Origin: Cupriavidus oxalaticus
GTDB lineage: Bacteria; Pseudomonadota; Gammaproteobacteria; Burkholderiales; Burkholderiaceae
Direction: 5' to 3'
Assembly: GCF_004768545.1 (NCBI RefSeq)
Contig: NZ_CP038634.1
Location: 2,232,001 to 2,296,000 of the forward strand
DNA length: 64,000 nucleotides
The position numbers and the translations under genes were made by a program. A model generated the notes under the pieces. The model saw nothing but the letters and a program-made list of their open reading frames with translations. It was not told where the DNA came from and made no database searches. Below are positions 51,902-64,000 of this stretch, piece by piece; the stretch's first letter is position 1, and each line of letters begins with the position of its first letter.

Positions 51902-54049
51902 ATGCATAGCAACAAGCAACGCCTGCTGGTGAGCATGGTGGCCGCGGCCAGCGTGGCGCTGCCGGCGCCGATGGCATTCGGCGCCGAAGGCAACGCCGCT
52001 CCCCGCCCGGCAAAAAAAAAGGCGCACAAGCCGGCGAACGCAGCCGCGCGCGTGGACAGCGCCGCGATCCGCGCCAACGAGGCCGGCACGCCGAACTGGC
52101 CCAGCTACGGCCTGGATTACGCCGAGACCCGCTTCAGCAAGCTCGAGCAGGTCAACGCGGGCAACGTCAAGGACCTGGGGCTGGCCTGGTCCTACGACCT
52201 GGAATCGACGCGCGGCGTGGAGGCGACGCCGCTGGTGGTCGATGGCGTGATGTACGTCTCCGCACCGTGGAGCGTGGTGCATGCCATCGACGCGCGCACC
52301 GGCAAGCGCCTGTGGACCTACGACCCGCAGGTACCGCGCGACCAGGCCTACAAGGGCTGCTGCGACGTGGTCAATCGCGGCGTGGCGCTGTACCAGGGCA
52401 AGGTCTTCGTCGGCGCGTTCGACGGCCGGCTGGTGGCGATCGATGCCGCCACCGGCAAGAAGGTGTGGGAGCAGGACACCATCGTCGATCGCAGCAAGTC
52501 CTATACGATCACCGGCGCGCCGCGCGTCTACAAGGGCAAGGTGATCATCGGCAACGGCGGCGCAGAGTACGGCGTGCGCGGCTACATCACCGCCTACGAT
52601 GCCGAGACCGGCAAGCAGCAATGGCGCTGGTACACGGTTCCGGGCGACCCCGCCAGGCCCTTCGAGAACGAAGCCATGGCAAAGGCCGCGGCCACCTGGG
52701 ACCCCAGCGGCAAGTACTGGGTCAACGGTGGCGGCGGCACGGTCTGGAACACCATGGCGTTCGACCCCGGCCTGAACCTGATGTACATCGGCACCGGCAA
52801 CGCCGGCCCGTGGAGCCGCAAGCTGCGCAGCCCGAAGGGCGGCGACAACCTCTACGCGGCCTCCGTGGTGGCGCTGAACCCGGACACTGGCGAATACGTC
52901 TGGCACTACCAGGAAACCCCGGGCGACAACTGGGACTACACCTCGACGCAGGACATCATCCTGGCCGACCTGAAGATCGACGGCCAGCCGCGCAAGGTGA
53001 TCCTGCACGCGCCCAAGAACGGCTTCTTCTTCGTGATCGACCGGACCAATGGCAAGTTCATCTCGGCCAAGAACTTCGTCGACGTCAACTGGGCCTCGGG
53101 CTATGACAAGGACGGCCGGCCGATCGAGACGCCGCAGTCGGACACTTCGGGCAAGCCGGCGGATATCGTGCCGGGGCCGTTCGGCGCGCACAACTGGCAT
53201 TCGATGTCGTTCCACCCGAAGCTGGGGCTGGCCTTTATCCCGGCGCAGCACGTGCCGCTGACGCTGGCCGACAACAAGGAGTGGGCCCACAACCAGAAGG
53301 ACTCTCCCGAGGCGCATCGCGGCGTGGGCTGGAACCTGGGCATGCTGGTCAATGCCGAGCCCCCCAGGAGCAAGCCGATGGGGCGGCTGATCGCGTGGGA
53401 CCCGCTGGCGCAGAAGGCGGTATGGCACCAGGACCATGCCGGCCCGTGGAACGGCGGCACGCTCGCGACCGCCGGCAACCTGGTGTTCCAGGGCACGGCG
53501 GACGGGCGGCTGGTGGCGTATCACGCCGGCACCGGCGAGAAGCTGTGGCAGGCGCCGACCGGCTCCGGCGTGGTGGCGGCGCCGGTGACCTACCTGCTCG
53601 ACGGCAAGCAGTATGTGTCGGTGGCGGTGGGCTGGGGCGGCGTGTATGGCCTGAGCCAGCGCGGCAGCGACAGGCAGGCGCCGGGACGGGTCTACACCTT
53701 TGTGCTCAACGGCAAGAAGCCGATGCCCGAGTCGGCGCCCTACGCGATGGCGCCGCTGCTGAGCGGGGTGAAATACGACCCGGCCAAGGTCGCCGACGGG
53801 CAGAAGCTCTACGTCAACAACTGCGTCTTCTGCCATGGCGTGCCGGGTGTCGACAAGGGCGGCAATATTCCCAACCTGGCCTATGTCGGCGCGCCGATGA
53901 TCGAGCACCTGGACAAGATCCTGTTCAACGGGCCGTTGGTGCAGAAGGGCATGCCGGATTTCACCGGCAAGCTGACGGCGGAGGAGGTGGTCAAGATCCA
54001 GGCATTTATCCAGGGCACCGCCGACGCGGTGCGGCCGAAGAAGCCCTGA
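51902..54049 (+). CDS. PQQ-dependent quinohemoprotein alcohol dehydrogenase (type II)
   Basis: 715 residues with a Sec signal cut near AFGA; GAGGAG precedes the ATG. The eight-bladed PQQ propeller (about 55-610) carries the adjacent-Cys disulfide C153-C154 in YKGCCDVVNRG and the catalytic region GDNWDYTSTQD near 345. The C-terminal cytochrome c domain has CVFCH (641-645) and a Met ligand in KGMPDFTG. It oxidises primary alcohols in the periplasm and passes electrons through heme c. The residue two after the catalytic Asp is Thr, not the extra Asp of lanthanide enzymes, so calcium is the likely metal. It follows the aldehyde dehydrogenase gene. Confidence 0.93.
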   Translation: MHSNKQRLLVSMVAAASVALPAPMAFGAEGNAAPRPAKKKAHKPANAAARVDSAAIRANEAGTPNWPSYGLDYAETRFSKLEQVNAGNVKDLGLAWSYDLESTRGVEATPLVVDGVMYVSAPWSVVHAIDARTGKRLWTYDPQVPRDQAYKGCCDVVNRGVALYQGKVFVGAFDGRLVAIDAATGKKVWEQDTIVDRSKSYTITGAPRVYKGKVIIGNGGAEYGVRGYITAYDAETGKQQWRWYTVPGDPARPFENEAMAKAAATWDPSGKYWVNGGGGTVWNTMAFDPGLNLMYIGTGNAGPWSRKLRSPKGGDNLYAASVVALNPDTGEYVWHYQETPGDNWDYTSTQDIILADLKIDGQPRKVILHAPKNGFFFVIDRTNGKFISAKNFVDVNWASGYDKDGRPIETPQSDTSGKPADIVPGPFGAHNWHSMSFHPKLGLAFIPAQHVPLTLADNKEWAHNQKDSPEAHRGVGWNLGMLVNAEPPRSKPMGRLIAWDPLAQKAVWHQDHAGPWNGGTLATAGNLVFQGTADGRLVAYHAGTGEKLWQAPTGSGVVAAPVTYLLDGKQYVSVAVGWGGVYGLSQRGSDRQAPGRVYTFVLNGKKPMPESAPYAMAPLLSGVKYDPAKVADGQKLYVNNCVFCHGVPGVDKGGNIPNLAYVGAPMIEHLDKILFNGPLVQKGMPDFTGKLTAEEVVKIQAFIQGTADAVRPKKP

Positions 54050-54058
54050 CGGAAGTGC

Positions 54059-54086
54059 GCGCGCGGGCCGGCACTGGCCCGCGCGC
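54059..54086 (+). terminator. GC-rich hairpin after the alcohol dehydrogenase gene
   Basis: GCGCGCGGGCC, six-base loop, GGCCCGCGCGC: an 11-base-pair perfect stem nine bases after the stop codon. Only a short, weak T stretch follows, so it may act as a terminator or as 3' stabiliser. Confidence 0.55.
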
Positions 54087-54188
54087 TTCGTGCACGCCAA
54101 AGTGGCTGTTCGCCAAATCGGAATTGTTTGGGGCCGCGAATCGCGAGGAAATACTGCCTGGACAAATTTAGCCGTGGTGAGCAGTGAA

Positions 54189-54620
54189 ATGAAAATCCAA
54201 GCAACGGAAATCGTGATGGAGGGTGGCGCCGGCGGCGGTTTCTCTCTCGACAATCCCGCCCTCGAAAGCATCGGTGTCCGCATCACGCAGTGGCGCCCCG
54301 ATTACGTGGAGCTTGAACTGCCGGTCACGTCCAGCATGCTGAACCGCAGCCGCGTGGTCCATGGCGGCACGATCTGCACGCTGCTGGACGCCGCCACCGG
54401 CTATGCCGGCCTGTTCTCGGCGCCGGGCGAGGCGGCGCGGCATGCGGTGACGCTGTCGCTGACTTCCAACTTCCTGAGCAACGGCACGGGCAGTGTGTTG
54501 ACGGCCAAGGGCACCGTCGATCGGCGCGGGCGCTCGATTTTCTTTTCGCGTGCCGAGGTCTGGCTTGACCAGGAGTTGCTGGTGGCGACCGGCGTTGCCA
54601 CGATGAAATACCTGAAGTAG
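54189..54620 (+). CDS. PaaI-family hotdog thioesterase
   Basis: About 143 residues from ATG 54189 (ATG 54216 is a shorter option). The hotdog fold is clear: the helix SRVVHGGTICTLLDAATGYA carries the VHGG motif, followed by VTLSLTSNFLSNGTGSVLTA and an ATMKYLK end. These enzymes hydrolyse acyl-CoA or aromatic acyl-CoA esters and often serve to release trapped CoA. It stands alone between two hairpins; the substrate is not predictable. Confidence 0.85.
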   Translation: MKIQATEIVMEGGAGGGFSLDNPALESIGVRITQWRPDYVELELPVTSSMLNRSRVVHGGTICTLLDAATGYAGLFSAPGEAARHAVTLSLTSNFLSNGTGSVLTAKGTVDRRGRSIFFSRAEVWLDQELLVATGVATMKYLK

Positions 54621-54626
54621 GCCCAC

Positions 54627-54653
54627 GGGGCGTTCGCGCCCCTTTCTCTTCTT
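54627..54653 (+). terminator. intrinsic terminator after the thioesterase gene
   Basis: GGGGCG-TTCG-CGCCCC, a six-base-pair stem with a TTCG tetraloop, followed by TTTCTCTTCTT. Confidence 0.75.
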
Positions 54654-54748
54654 CGGAGGCGGAGCCCGTCCGCCCGATCCGTTCCTCCGGTGCTCCGCGC
54701 ACCACCCTGGCATCCTTCGCGCGTCTACCCCTTGCGCTTGCCTCGATA

Positions 54749-54764
54749 CTGTATAAATATACAG
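54749..54764. promoter_or_regulatory. LexA (SOS) box of the imuA-imuB-dnaE2 operon
   Basis: CTGTATAAATATACAG, a perfect CTGT-N8-ACAG match to the LexA consensus, 51 bases before the imuA start. It overlaps the spacer and -10 area of a plausible promoter (TTGCCT, 16 bases, TACAGT), so LexA would block it until DNA damage. Confidence 0.92.
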
Positions 54765-54815
54765 TTATCGTAAATATCCTATTTCCTCGCTTCCCGCGAG
54801 CGACACCGACTTCAC

Positions 54816-55739
54816 ATGCCTGCGCAATCGTACGCAGCCCCGCCCATGGCGGCGGAGGGCGTTCTTTTCCCTGCGCCGACGCCGGCCAGGTCCGCAGCCC
54901 CGGCAGCCCCGGCAGCCCACGCTACCCGGCAGCAGGCGCTGTCGGCGCTCGAGCAGCGCTATCCCGGCCTGTGGCGCGCCGGCCAGCTTGGCCGTGCCGG
55001 CAGCGCCGCGGTGTGCCCGACCGGGTATGACGCGCTCTCGGCCGAACTGCCGGGCGGCGGCTGGCCGGCGGGCGGACTGACCGAACTGCTGACCACGCAG
55101 GGCGGCGCGGGCGAACTGCGCCTGCTGCTGCCGGCGCTGCGCGTGCTGGCCGGGGCAGGGCGCCGCATCGCGCTGGTGGCGCCGCCTTGCTTGCCCAATG
55201 CCATGGGCCTGGCCGCGGCCGGCCTGCCGGCGCGCCAGCTGTACTGGCTGCGCCCGCCAGCCGGCGCGGCCAAGGCTGCGCAACAGGCCGACATGCTGTG
55301 GGCGGCCGAGCAGGTGCTGCGCAGCCAGGCCTTCGGCGGCGTGCTGGTGTGGCTGCCCGCGGCCCGGCCCGAGGCGCTGCGCCGGCTGCAGGTGCTGGCC
55401 CAAGCCGGCGACGCGGTGGTGTGGGCGCTGCGCCCGGCCGCGGCGCTGCGCGAGTCGTCGCCGGCGGTGCTGCGCCTGCTGCTGGCGCCGCAGCCTGGCA
55501 ATGTGCTGTCGATCACCTTCCACAAGCGACGCGGGCGGGTGCGCGATACGCCGTTGCTGCTGCGCCTGGGCGGGATGGAGGCAGCCATGCGCACGGCCGC
55601 CTGGCCCGTGCCCGCCGGCGCCCCGGCCGCCGCGCCTTCCGTTGTGTCTTCGTCTTCTCAGTCTTCTACCGATGCCGTACTGGATCGCGGTGCACCTGCC
55701 GCGCCTGCCCCTGGACGCACTGCAGCCCAACTGGCCTGA
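54816..55739 (+). CDS. imuA: ImuA, SOS mutasome protein
   Basis: 307 residues. The protein is RecA/SulA-like without a clear ATP-binding loop: SALEQRYPGLWRAGQLGR near 43, LPGGGWPAGGLTELLTTQGG near 78, and GVLVWLPAARPEALRRLQVL near 175. The C-terminus is a Ser/Ala/Pro-rich tail. ImuA supports error-prone repair with ImuB and DnaE2. It is first after the LexA box; its last 68 bases overlap imuB in another frame. Confidence 0.88.
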   Translation: MPAQSYAAPPMAAEGVLFPAPTPARSAAPAAPAAHATRQQALSALEQRYPGLWRAGQLGRAGSAAVCPTGYDALSAELPGGGWPAGGLTELLTTQGGAGELRLLLPALRVLAGAGRRIALVAPPCLPNAMGLAAAGLPARQLYWLRPPAGAAKAAQQADMLWAAEQVLRSQAFGGVLVWLPAARPEALRRLQVLAQAGDAVVWALRPAAALRESSPAVLRLLLAPQPGNVLSITFHKRRGRVRDTPLLLRLGGMEAAMRTAAWPVPAGAPAAAPSVVSSSSQSSTDAVLDRGAPAAPAPGRTAAQLA

Positions 55740-57236
55740 GCCGGCTGCCTCCAGCCCATCCTCCGTCACCGGCACGCTGCACCATGCGCTGCCGGTGGCG
55801 GTGATGGCGCAGGAGCAGGTGGTGCTGGCCAACGGTCCCGCGATGCAGCTGGGCGTGCGCTACGGCATGCGCCGCGGCGGCGTGCAGGCGCTGTCGGCGG
55901 ACATCGTGCAGCTGGAACGCGACCTGGTTGCGGAAGAGGCGCTAATGGAAACGGTGGCGCTGGCGCTGCTGCGCTTCACGCCGGCCGTGACCTTCGACGA
56001 GGAACCGGAAGCGGCCACCGTGATGCTCGACGTCACCGCCAGCCTGCGCCTCTTTGGCGGCCACCGCGCGCTGTGCCGCGCGGTGCGCGCCTGCGTGCGC
56101 CAGCTCGGCACCATTGCCCAGGTGGGCAGCGGCCCGACCGCGCACGGCGCCGCCTGGCTGGCGCGCCAGCCGCTGCGGCGCACCCGCCGCGGCGTGGTGC
56201 GGCCCGCGCGCCGGGCGGTGGGCATGGCGCGGCTGCACCGGCTGCTCGACCGCCTGCCGGTCGAGGCGCTGCACACGCTGGCCGACCCGGCCTGGCTCGA
56301 CGGCATCGGCTGCCGCACGCTGGGCGAGGTGCGGCGCCTGCCGCGCGCCGGCCTGACCCGGCGGCTGGGCCCGGCGCTGCTGGCGCGGCTGGACCAGGCC
56401 TATGGCGAGGCCCCGGCGCGCTTTGCCTGGTACGCGGCGCCGCCCACGTTCGCGCAGCGCATGGACCTGCCCGGGCGCATCGAATCCGCCGAAGGCGTGC
56501 TGGCCGGCGCGCAGCGCCTGCTGCTGGCGCTGGCCGGCTGGCTGGCGCTGCTGCAGGCCGGCGTCACGCGCTGCGCGCTGGTGCTGGAGCATGAGCGCTA
56601 CCGGCGCGGCGTCGATACCGAAGGGACGCCGGTCGCGCTCGGCCTCGCCCAGCCCAGCCGCGATCCCGCGCACCTGTCGCGGCTGCTGCGCGAAAAGCTC
56701 GACAAGCTCAACTTCCACGCCCCGGTCACCGGCCTGGCGCTGCGCGTGGAAGCGATGCAGGCCTGCGTGCCGCAGAGCGACGCGCTGTTCCCAGAGCCCG
56801 GCGGCTCGCCGGAAGACCTGGGCCGCCTGCTCGATACGCTGATGGCGCGGCTGGGCCGTAACAACGTGCTGCAGCCGCGGCCCTTGGCCGACCACCGTCC
56901 CGAGCGCGCCAACCGCTGGGTGCCGGTCGACGAACCGCAGCCCGGTGGCAAGGCTGGCGGCATGCCCGGCCCGCTGCCGGAGCGCCCGCTGTGGCTGCTG
57001 CCGCAACCGCTGCCGCTGCCGGTGCAGCAGCACCGCCCCAGCCACGGCGGGCCGCTGGCGCTGCTGAGCCGGCCCGAGCGCATCGAGGCCGGCTGGTGGG
57101 ACGGTGCATTAGCCACGCGCGATTACTTCATCGCCGAGCGTGCCGACGGCCTGCGCTGCTGGATCTATCGCGAGCGCCCCGGCCACGGCGCGGACGAGGG
57201 CAGCGAGTACCGCTGGTTCCTGCACGGGCTGTTCGC

Positions 57237-57240
<4 letters not shown>
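55672..57240 (+). CDS. imuB: ImuB, inactive Y-family polymerase-like adaptor
   Basis: About 522 residues from ATG 55672 (MPYWIAVHLPRLPLDALQPN). The N-terminal half has the Y-family fold (QLGVRYGMRRGGVQALSADI near 60; VMLDVTASLRLFGGHRAL near 115), and a helix-hairpin-like segment follows (LADPAWLDGIGCRTLGEVRR). The family has lost the catalytic acidic residues and works as a hub that binds the sliding clamp and DnaE2. The frame is open far upstream inside imuA, but this start gives the normal N-terminus. It ends in an ATGA overlap with dnaE2. Confidence 0.9.
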
Positions 57241-60650
<3,410 letters not shown>

Positions 60651-60654
60651 GGTC

Positions 60655-60681
60655 TTTGTTTTTTTGTTTTTTTGTTTTTTG
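60655..60681. repeat. T-rich tract just after dnaE2
   Basis: Runs of seven, seven and six T separated by single G. On the plus strand it follows the dnaE2 stop directly and could help termination, though there is no hairpin. On the minus strand it encodes the Lys/Gln-rich tail of the truncated OmpV-like protein. Confidence 0.7.
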
Positions 60682-61360
60682 TCCTGCGGCCTGCATCTGG
60701 TAGATATTTGATATGCCCTGGTTTCGCCCCTTTAGGCCGCCGAGGCTGCGGCGCGCGTCGATGCGCAGCACCAGCGGGAATTCCCTGGACACGGCGTATT
60801 CCGCAAACAGCTTGCCTTCCGGCGCGGGATTGATATTGCCCATGCCATCCGGGTGCTGCGATTCGTTTTGCCCGCGCCGGCCAAAGTTGTACGACAGCGC
60901 AATGCCGGCGCGCCAGTTCTTGCCGCGCAGCACGTTGACACCAATCCCTTCGCCGATCATTGCAAAGGCCAGGTCACGGTAGCAGATATCAATGCTGGGA
61001 CCGCCCACGAAGATATATTCGGACGACCCGTCATAGCGCGGCCGTACCATGGCCGCGGCGCCCAGTCGAACCTGCCAGTCCGGGATGTCGTCCTCGAACA
61101 GTTTCTGCAGCGGGACGCCGGCAGAGAATTGCCATTCAGCCAGAGGCGCCGGGGTCTGGGGGCACGCCGCGGCGGGAAAGAGCGCTGCGCAAGAAGCCGC
61201 CAGCAGGGCGGCGAGGCACGGGGACGGACGCTTCAGGGTGGGGACGTTCACGGCAGCCTCCAGGCCCGCGGCGCGGACAGACAGGTCGCGGGCACTGGCC
61301 CGTGGCGACATCTTTCCATCGGAAGGCCGCTTGCGCAACCACCGGCGTGCCGTCCGGCCG

Positions 61361-63574
61361 TCAGTCCAGCAGCTTGTCGGGCGTCAGCGGCAGGTCGCGC
61401 ACGCGCCGTCCGGTCGCGTGGTACACGGCATTGGCAATGGCGGCGGCGACCCCCACGATGCCGATCTCGCCGATGCCCTTGGTGCCCAGCGCATTGATAT
61501 GCGGGTCGTGCCCGTCCAGCATGTCGACGTCGATCTCGCCCACGTCGGCGCCGACCGGTACATGGTATTCGGCGAGGTTGGCATTGGCCACGCGGCCGGT
61601 GGCGAGGTCCAGTTCACTTTTCTCATGCAGCGCCATGCCGATGCCCCAGACGATGCCGCCCACCAGCTGGCTATGCGCTGTCTTGCGGTTCAGCACGCGG
61701 CCCACGTCGTAGCAGCCGGCCACGCGATGCACGCGGACCTCGCCCAGGTCGGGATCGACATGCACTTCGGCAAAGACCGCGCCGAAGGCGTGCATCGAGT
61801 ACTGCTTGCGCTCATCGCCCGGCCTGGCGCTGGCGTGGGCCTCGACAGGCTGGCCGCCGGCGCGCGTGACGGCGGCGCCGACCGGCTCGCGGCGCGACGG
61901 GTCGCTGCGCAGCCGCAGCCAGCCGTCCACGACCTCCACGTCATCCGGGCGAGCGCCGTAGAACGGCGAGGCGGGATCGGCCACGGCCAGCGCCACCAGC
62001 TTGCCGCGCGCGGCGGCGCAGGCCTGCTGCACCGCCGGCGCGACGCTGGCTGCCGACTGCGATCCGCCCGAGACCGGCGCCTCCGGAAAATCCGTATCGC
62101 CCAGTTCAAAGCGCACGCGCTCCAGCGGCAGGCCGAGCGCGTCGGCCGCCACCTGCGTCATCACGGTATAGGTGCCGGTGCCAAGGTCCTGCGAGCCGCT
62201 GCGCACCAGCGCGGTCCCGTCCGGCAGGATGCGCGCCAGCGCGCTCGCGGCCGAACGGTTGGCAGGGTAGGTGGCGGTGGCCATTCCCAGGCCCACCAGC
62301 TTGCCGCCGGCCTGCATCGAACGCGGCTTCGGATTGCGGCGCGACCAATCAAAGCGCTCGGCCGCCACGCGATAGCATTCGCGCAGCGATTTGCTGGAGA
62401 AGGGCATCTGCTTGTGCGGATCGGTATCGGCGTGGTTGCGCAGGCGCAACTCAAGCGGATCGATGCCGAGCCGATCGGCCAGCTCATCCAGCGCGCACTC
62501 CAATGCGAAGCTCCCCGGAGCCTCGCCCGGCGCGCGCATGAAGGTCATGGTGCCGACCTGCAGCCGTACCACCCGGTGGCTGGTCTGCAGGTTGGGGCAT
62601 GCGTAGAGCGATCGCGTCAGCACGGCGCAAGTCTCGAGCCATTCCTCGAGCTGCGCGCTGCCGATGACGACGTCGTGGCGCATCGCCTGCAGGCGGCCAT
62701 CGCCGCCGGCAGCGGCGAGTACGCGCTGTTCGGTGACGGGCCGCGCGCCCACCGGCCCGAACATCTGCACGCGCTCGATTACCAGCTTGACCGGCCTGGC
62801 GGCCGCGCGCGCCGCCATGGCCGCCAGCACCACGTGCGACCACATCGAACCCTTGCAGCCGAAGCCGCCGCCGACGAAGGGGCAGCGCACGCGCACCTTG
62901 CCGGCCGGGATGCCGAACGTGGCCGCTACCGCCTTGCGCACGCCGCTGACGTACTGGGTGGAGTCGTACAGCGTCAGGTTGTCGTCGTCCCAGGCGGCGA
63001 TGGTGGCATGCGGTTCCATCGGGTTGTGGTGCTCCATCGGCGTGGTGTAAACCGCGTCGACCGTCGCGCTCGCTGAATGCAGCGCGGCGTCGACATCGCC
63101 GCGATGGCTGTCGGCCTCGCCAGCGTCTTCGCCCCGCGGCCTGGCGGCGTGCAGGCGCGCCTGCGCGAAATCCAGCACGGCCGGCTGCTCGCGGTAGCGG
63201 ACCACCAGCCGCGCCGCCGCATCGCGCGCCTGGTCCAGCGTATCGGCCACGACCACGGCGATGGGCTGGTTGTTGTAGTGGACCGCGGTGTCCTGCAGCA
63301 GCGTCATTACGTGTCCGGCGGTCGGCGTATCTGCCCCGGCCTTGCCGCCCCTGGGCAGCTTCGGCGCGTTGAAGGGCGTCATGACCAGCCGGACGCCGGG
63401 CAACTGCTGGCACGCGGCGCTGTCGATCGATTCCACCTTGCCATGCGGGATAGTGCTGGTGACCATCACCGCGTGGACCAGTCCCGGCAGGACATGGTCG
63501 GCCGTGTAGCGTGCGCGGCCGGTGACCTTGAGCACGCCGTCGGTGCGGTCGATGGGAGCGCCGGTAACGCTCAT
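61361..63574 (-). CDS. paoC: aldehyde dehydrogenase/xanthine dehydrogenase molybdenum subunit (PaoC-like)
   Basis: 737 residues, matching PaoC/YagR-type subunits of periplasmic aldehyde oxidoreductase, which oxidise aromatic and other aldehydes to acids with a molybdopterin-cytosine cofactor. Motifs: RARYTADHVLPGLVHAVMV at the start, VRCPFVGGGFGCKGSMWSH near 235, FMRAPGEAPGSFALECALDE near 345, SGSQDLGTGTYTVMTQVAAD near 450 and the catalytic Glu in GTKGIGEIG near 700. The stop of the FAD-subunit gene is 12 bases upstream, so both are in one operon; the iron-sulfur subunit should lie beyond the right edge. Confidence 0.9.
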   Translation of the reverse strand: MSVTGAPIDRTDGVLKVTGRARYTADHVLPGLVHAVMVTSTIPHGKVESIDSAACQQLPGVRLVMTPFNAPKLPRGGKAGADTPTAGHVMTLLQDTAVHYNNQPIAVVVADTLDQARDAAARLVVRYREQPAVLDFAQARLHAARPRGEDAGEADSHRGDVDAALHSASATVDAVYTTPMEHHNPMEPHATIAAWDDDNLTLYDSTQYVSGVRKAVAATFGIPAGKVRVRCPFVGGGFGCKGSMWSHVVLAAMAARAAARPVKLVIERVQMFGPVGARPVTEQRVLAAAGGDGRLQAMRHDVVIGSAQLEEWLETCAVLTRSLYACPNLQTSHRVVRLQVGTMTFMRAPGEAPGSFALECALDELADRLGIDPLELRLRNHADTDPHKQMPFSSKSLRECYRVAAERFDWSRRNPKPRSMQAGGKLVGLGMATATYPANRSAASALARILPDGTALVRSGSQDLGTGTYTVMTQVAADALGLPLERVRFELGDTDFPEAPVSGGSQSAASVAPAVQQACAAARGKLVALAVADPASPFYGARPDDVEVVDGWLRLRSDPSRREPVGAAVTRAGGQPVEAHASARPGDERKQYSMHAFGAVFAEVHVDPDLGEVRVHRVAGCYDVGRVLNRKTAHSQLVGGIVWGIGMALHEKSELDLATGRVANANLAEYHVPVGADVGEIDVDMLDGHDPHINALGTKGIGEIGIVGVAAAIANAVYHATGRRVRDLPLTPDKLLD

Positions 63575-63586
63575 TGCAATGCTCCT

Positions 63587-64000
63587 TCAGGCGCCTTGCG
63601 GGCGGGCTGCCACCTGCAGCGCGCGCACCACGGCGCGTTGCGCCAGCCCGACCTTGAAGGCGTTGTGCTCATACGACCGGGCGCCGTCGAGCAACAGGCG
63701 GGCGGCTTCTGCCGCGCTGTGCGCGCTCAGCGGCCGGCCGGTCAGCGCCTGCTCGGCTCCGGGCACGCGCCAGGGCTTGTGTGCCACGCCGCCCAGCGCA
63801 ATCCGCGCGCTGCGCACGGTATGGCCGGAAAATTCCAGCGCCGCGGCCACCGAGACCAGCGCGAAGGCGAAACTGGACCGGTCGCGCACCTTCAGGTAGT
63901 GCGCATGCGCGGCGTAGGGCGAGGGCGGCAGTTCCAGCGCCACGACCAGTTCGCCGGGCGCCAGCGTCGTGTCGATCTCGGGCTTGTCTTCCGGCAAGCG
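63587..64000 (-). CDS. paoB: FAD-binding subunit of the molybdenum aldehyde dehydrogenase (PaoB-like), C-terminal part
   Basis: The 5' end lies beyond the window; 137 codons are visible. The fragment contains the end of the FAD domain and the CO-dehydrogenase flavoprotein C-terminal domain: AHYLKVRDRSSFAFALVSVA, then SARIALGGVAHKPWRVP and EHNAFKVGLAQRAVVRAL. These fit the medium subunit of xanthine dehydrogenase-type enzymes, which passes electrons between the iron-sulfur and FAD centres. It is followed after 12 bases by the molybdenum subunit. Confidence 0.88.
   Translation of the reverse strand, partial: RLPEDKPEIDTTLAPGELVVALELPPSPYAAHAHYLKVRDRSSFAFALVSVAAALEFSGHTVRSARIALGGVAHKPWRVPGAEQALTGRPLSAHSAAEAARLLLDGARSYEHNAFKVGLAQRAVVRALQVAARPQGA

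Noticed and set aside
61049-63076. 675-codon plus-strand open frame opposite the molybdenum subunit
   Set aside because: It is a shadow frame with no recognisable family, while the minus-strand product is a full PaoC-like enzyme.

Overview
The window is GC-rich chromosomal DNA of a beta-proteobacterium, most likely a Cupriavidus-like member of the Burkholderiaceae. The case rests on gene content: orphan Bug/TctC binding proteins, a TetR-governed leucine/isovalerate (liu) operon, an SOS-controlled imuA-imuB-dnaE2 cassette, a phasin-like protein, a quinohemoprotein alcohol dehydrogenase and many catabolic blocks each beside its own LysR, AraC, IclR or sigma-54 regulator. I saw no rRNA or tRNA genes, insertion sequences, phage genes or CRISPR arrays.

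Layout. 1-3.4 kb: the start of a short-chain dehydrogenase and two small A/B-barrel-like proteins, divergent from an AraC-type regulator, then a hypothetical protein and a small lipoprotein. 3.7-7.2 kb: a possible 31-residue membrane peptide, an M20 amidohydrolase, a Tat-type Bug protein and a divergent LysR regulator. 7.3-10.9 kb: a two-component pair, a LuxR-type response regulator and a BvgS/EvgS-like hybrid kinase. 10.9-15.0 kb: a lipoprotein, a small exported protein and a DUF3302-HlyD-outer membrane factor set with no recognisable pump. 15.0-20.9 kb: a three-component aromatic-ring dioxygenase (alpha, beta, Rieske ferredoxin, FAD reductase) with an aromatic-acid MFS importer and a divergent NahR-like LysR regulator.

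21.3-29.1 kb: an IclR-headed, seven-gene minus-strand operon with a cyclase-family hydrolase, an ABC binding protein, a thiolase-like enzyme lacking the usual cysteine, its overlapping DUF35 partner, a Bug protein and an ADP-forming acyl-CoA synthetase. It looks like an uncharacterised route for breaking down an acid through CoA esters. 29.5-31.0 kb: galactarate dehydratase behind two GntR/FadR-type operator candidates. 31.1-34.5 kb: a stress island with a phosphoribosyltransferase-hydrolase fusion, a zinc alcohol dehydrogenase and a universal stress protein behind an FNR/ANR box, plus a short phasin-like protein. 35.1-37.2 kb: an SBP56/methanethiol oxidase gene overlapping a membrane-protein gene. 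37.4-39.2 kb: a LysR/SDR pair.

39.3-47.9 kb: tetR and the liu operon (acyl-CoA ligase, isovaleryl-CoA dehydrogenase, both methylcrotonyl-CoA carboxylase subunits, HMG-CoA lyase) with two matching operators in the divergent promoter region and no liuC. 47.9-54.1 kb: an AcoR-like sigma-54 activator, an aldehyde dehydrogenase with a clear -24/-12 promoter, and a PQQ/heme c alcohol dehydrogenase; together these would oxidise an alcohol to an acid. 54.2-60.7 kb: a PaaI-type thioesterase, then a LexA box and imuA-imuB-dnaE2. 60.6-64.0 kb: a 3'-truncated MipA/OmpV gene and a molybdenum aldehyde dehydrogenase (PaoC complete, PaoB cut by the window edge).

All functions are read from sequence motifs and remembered family features; no database search was run.
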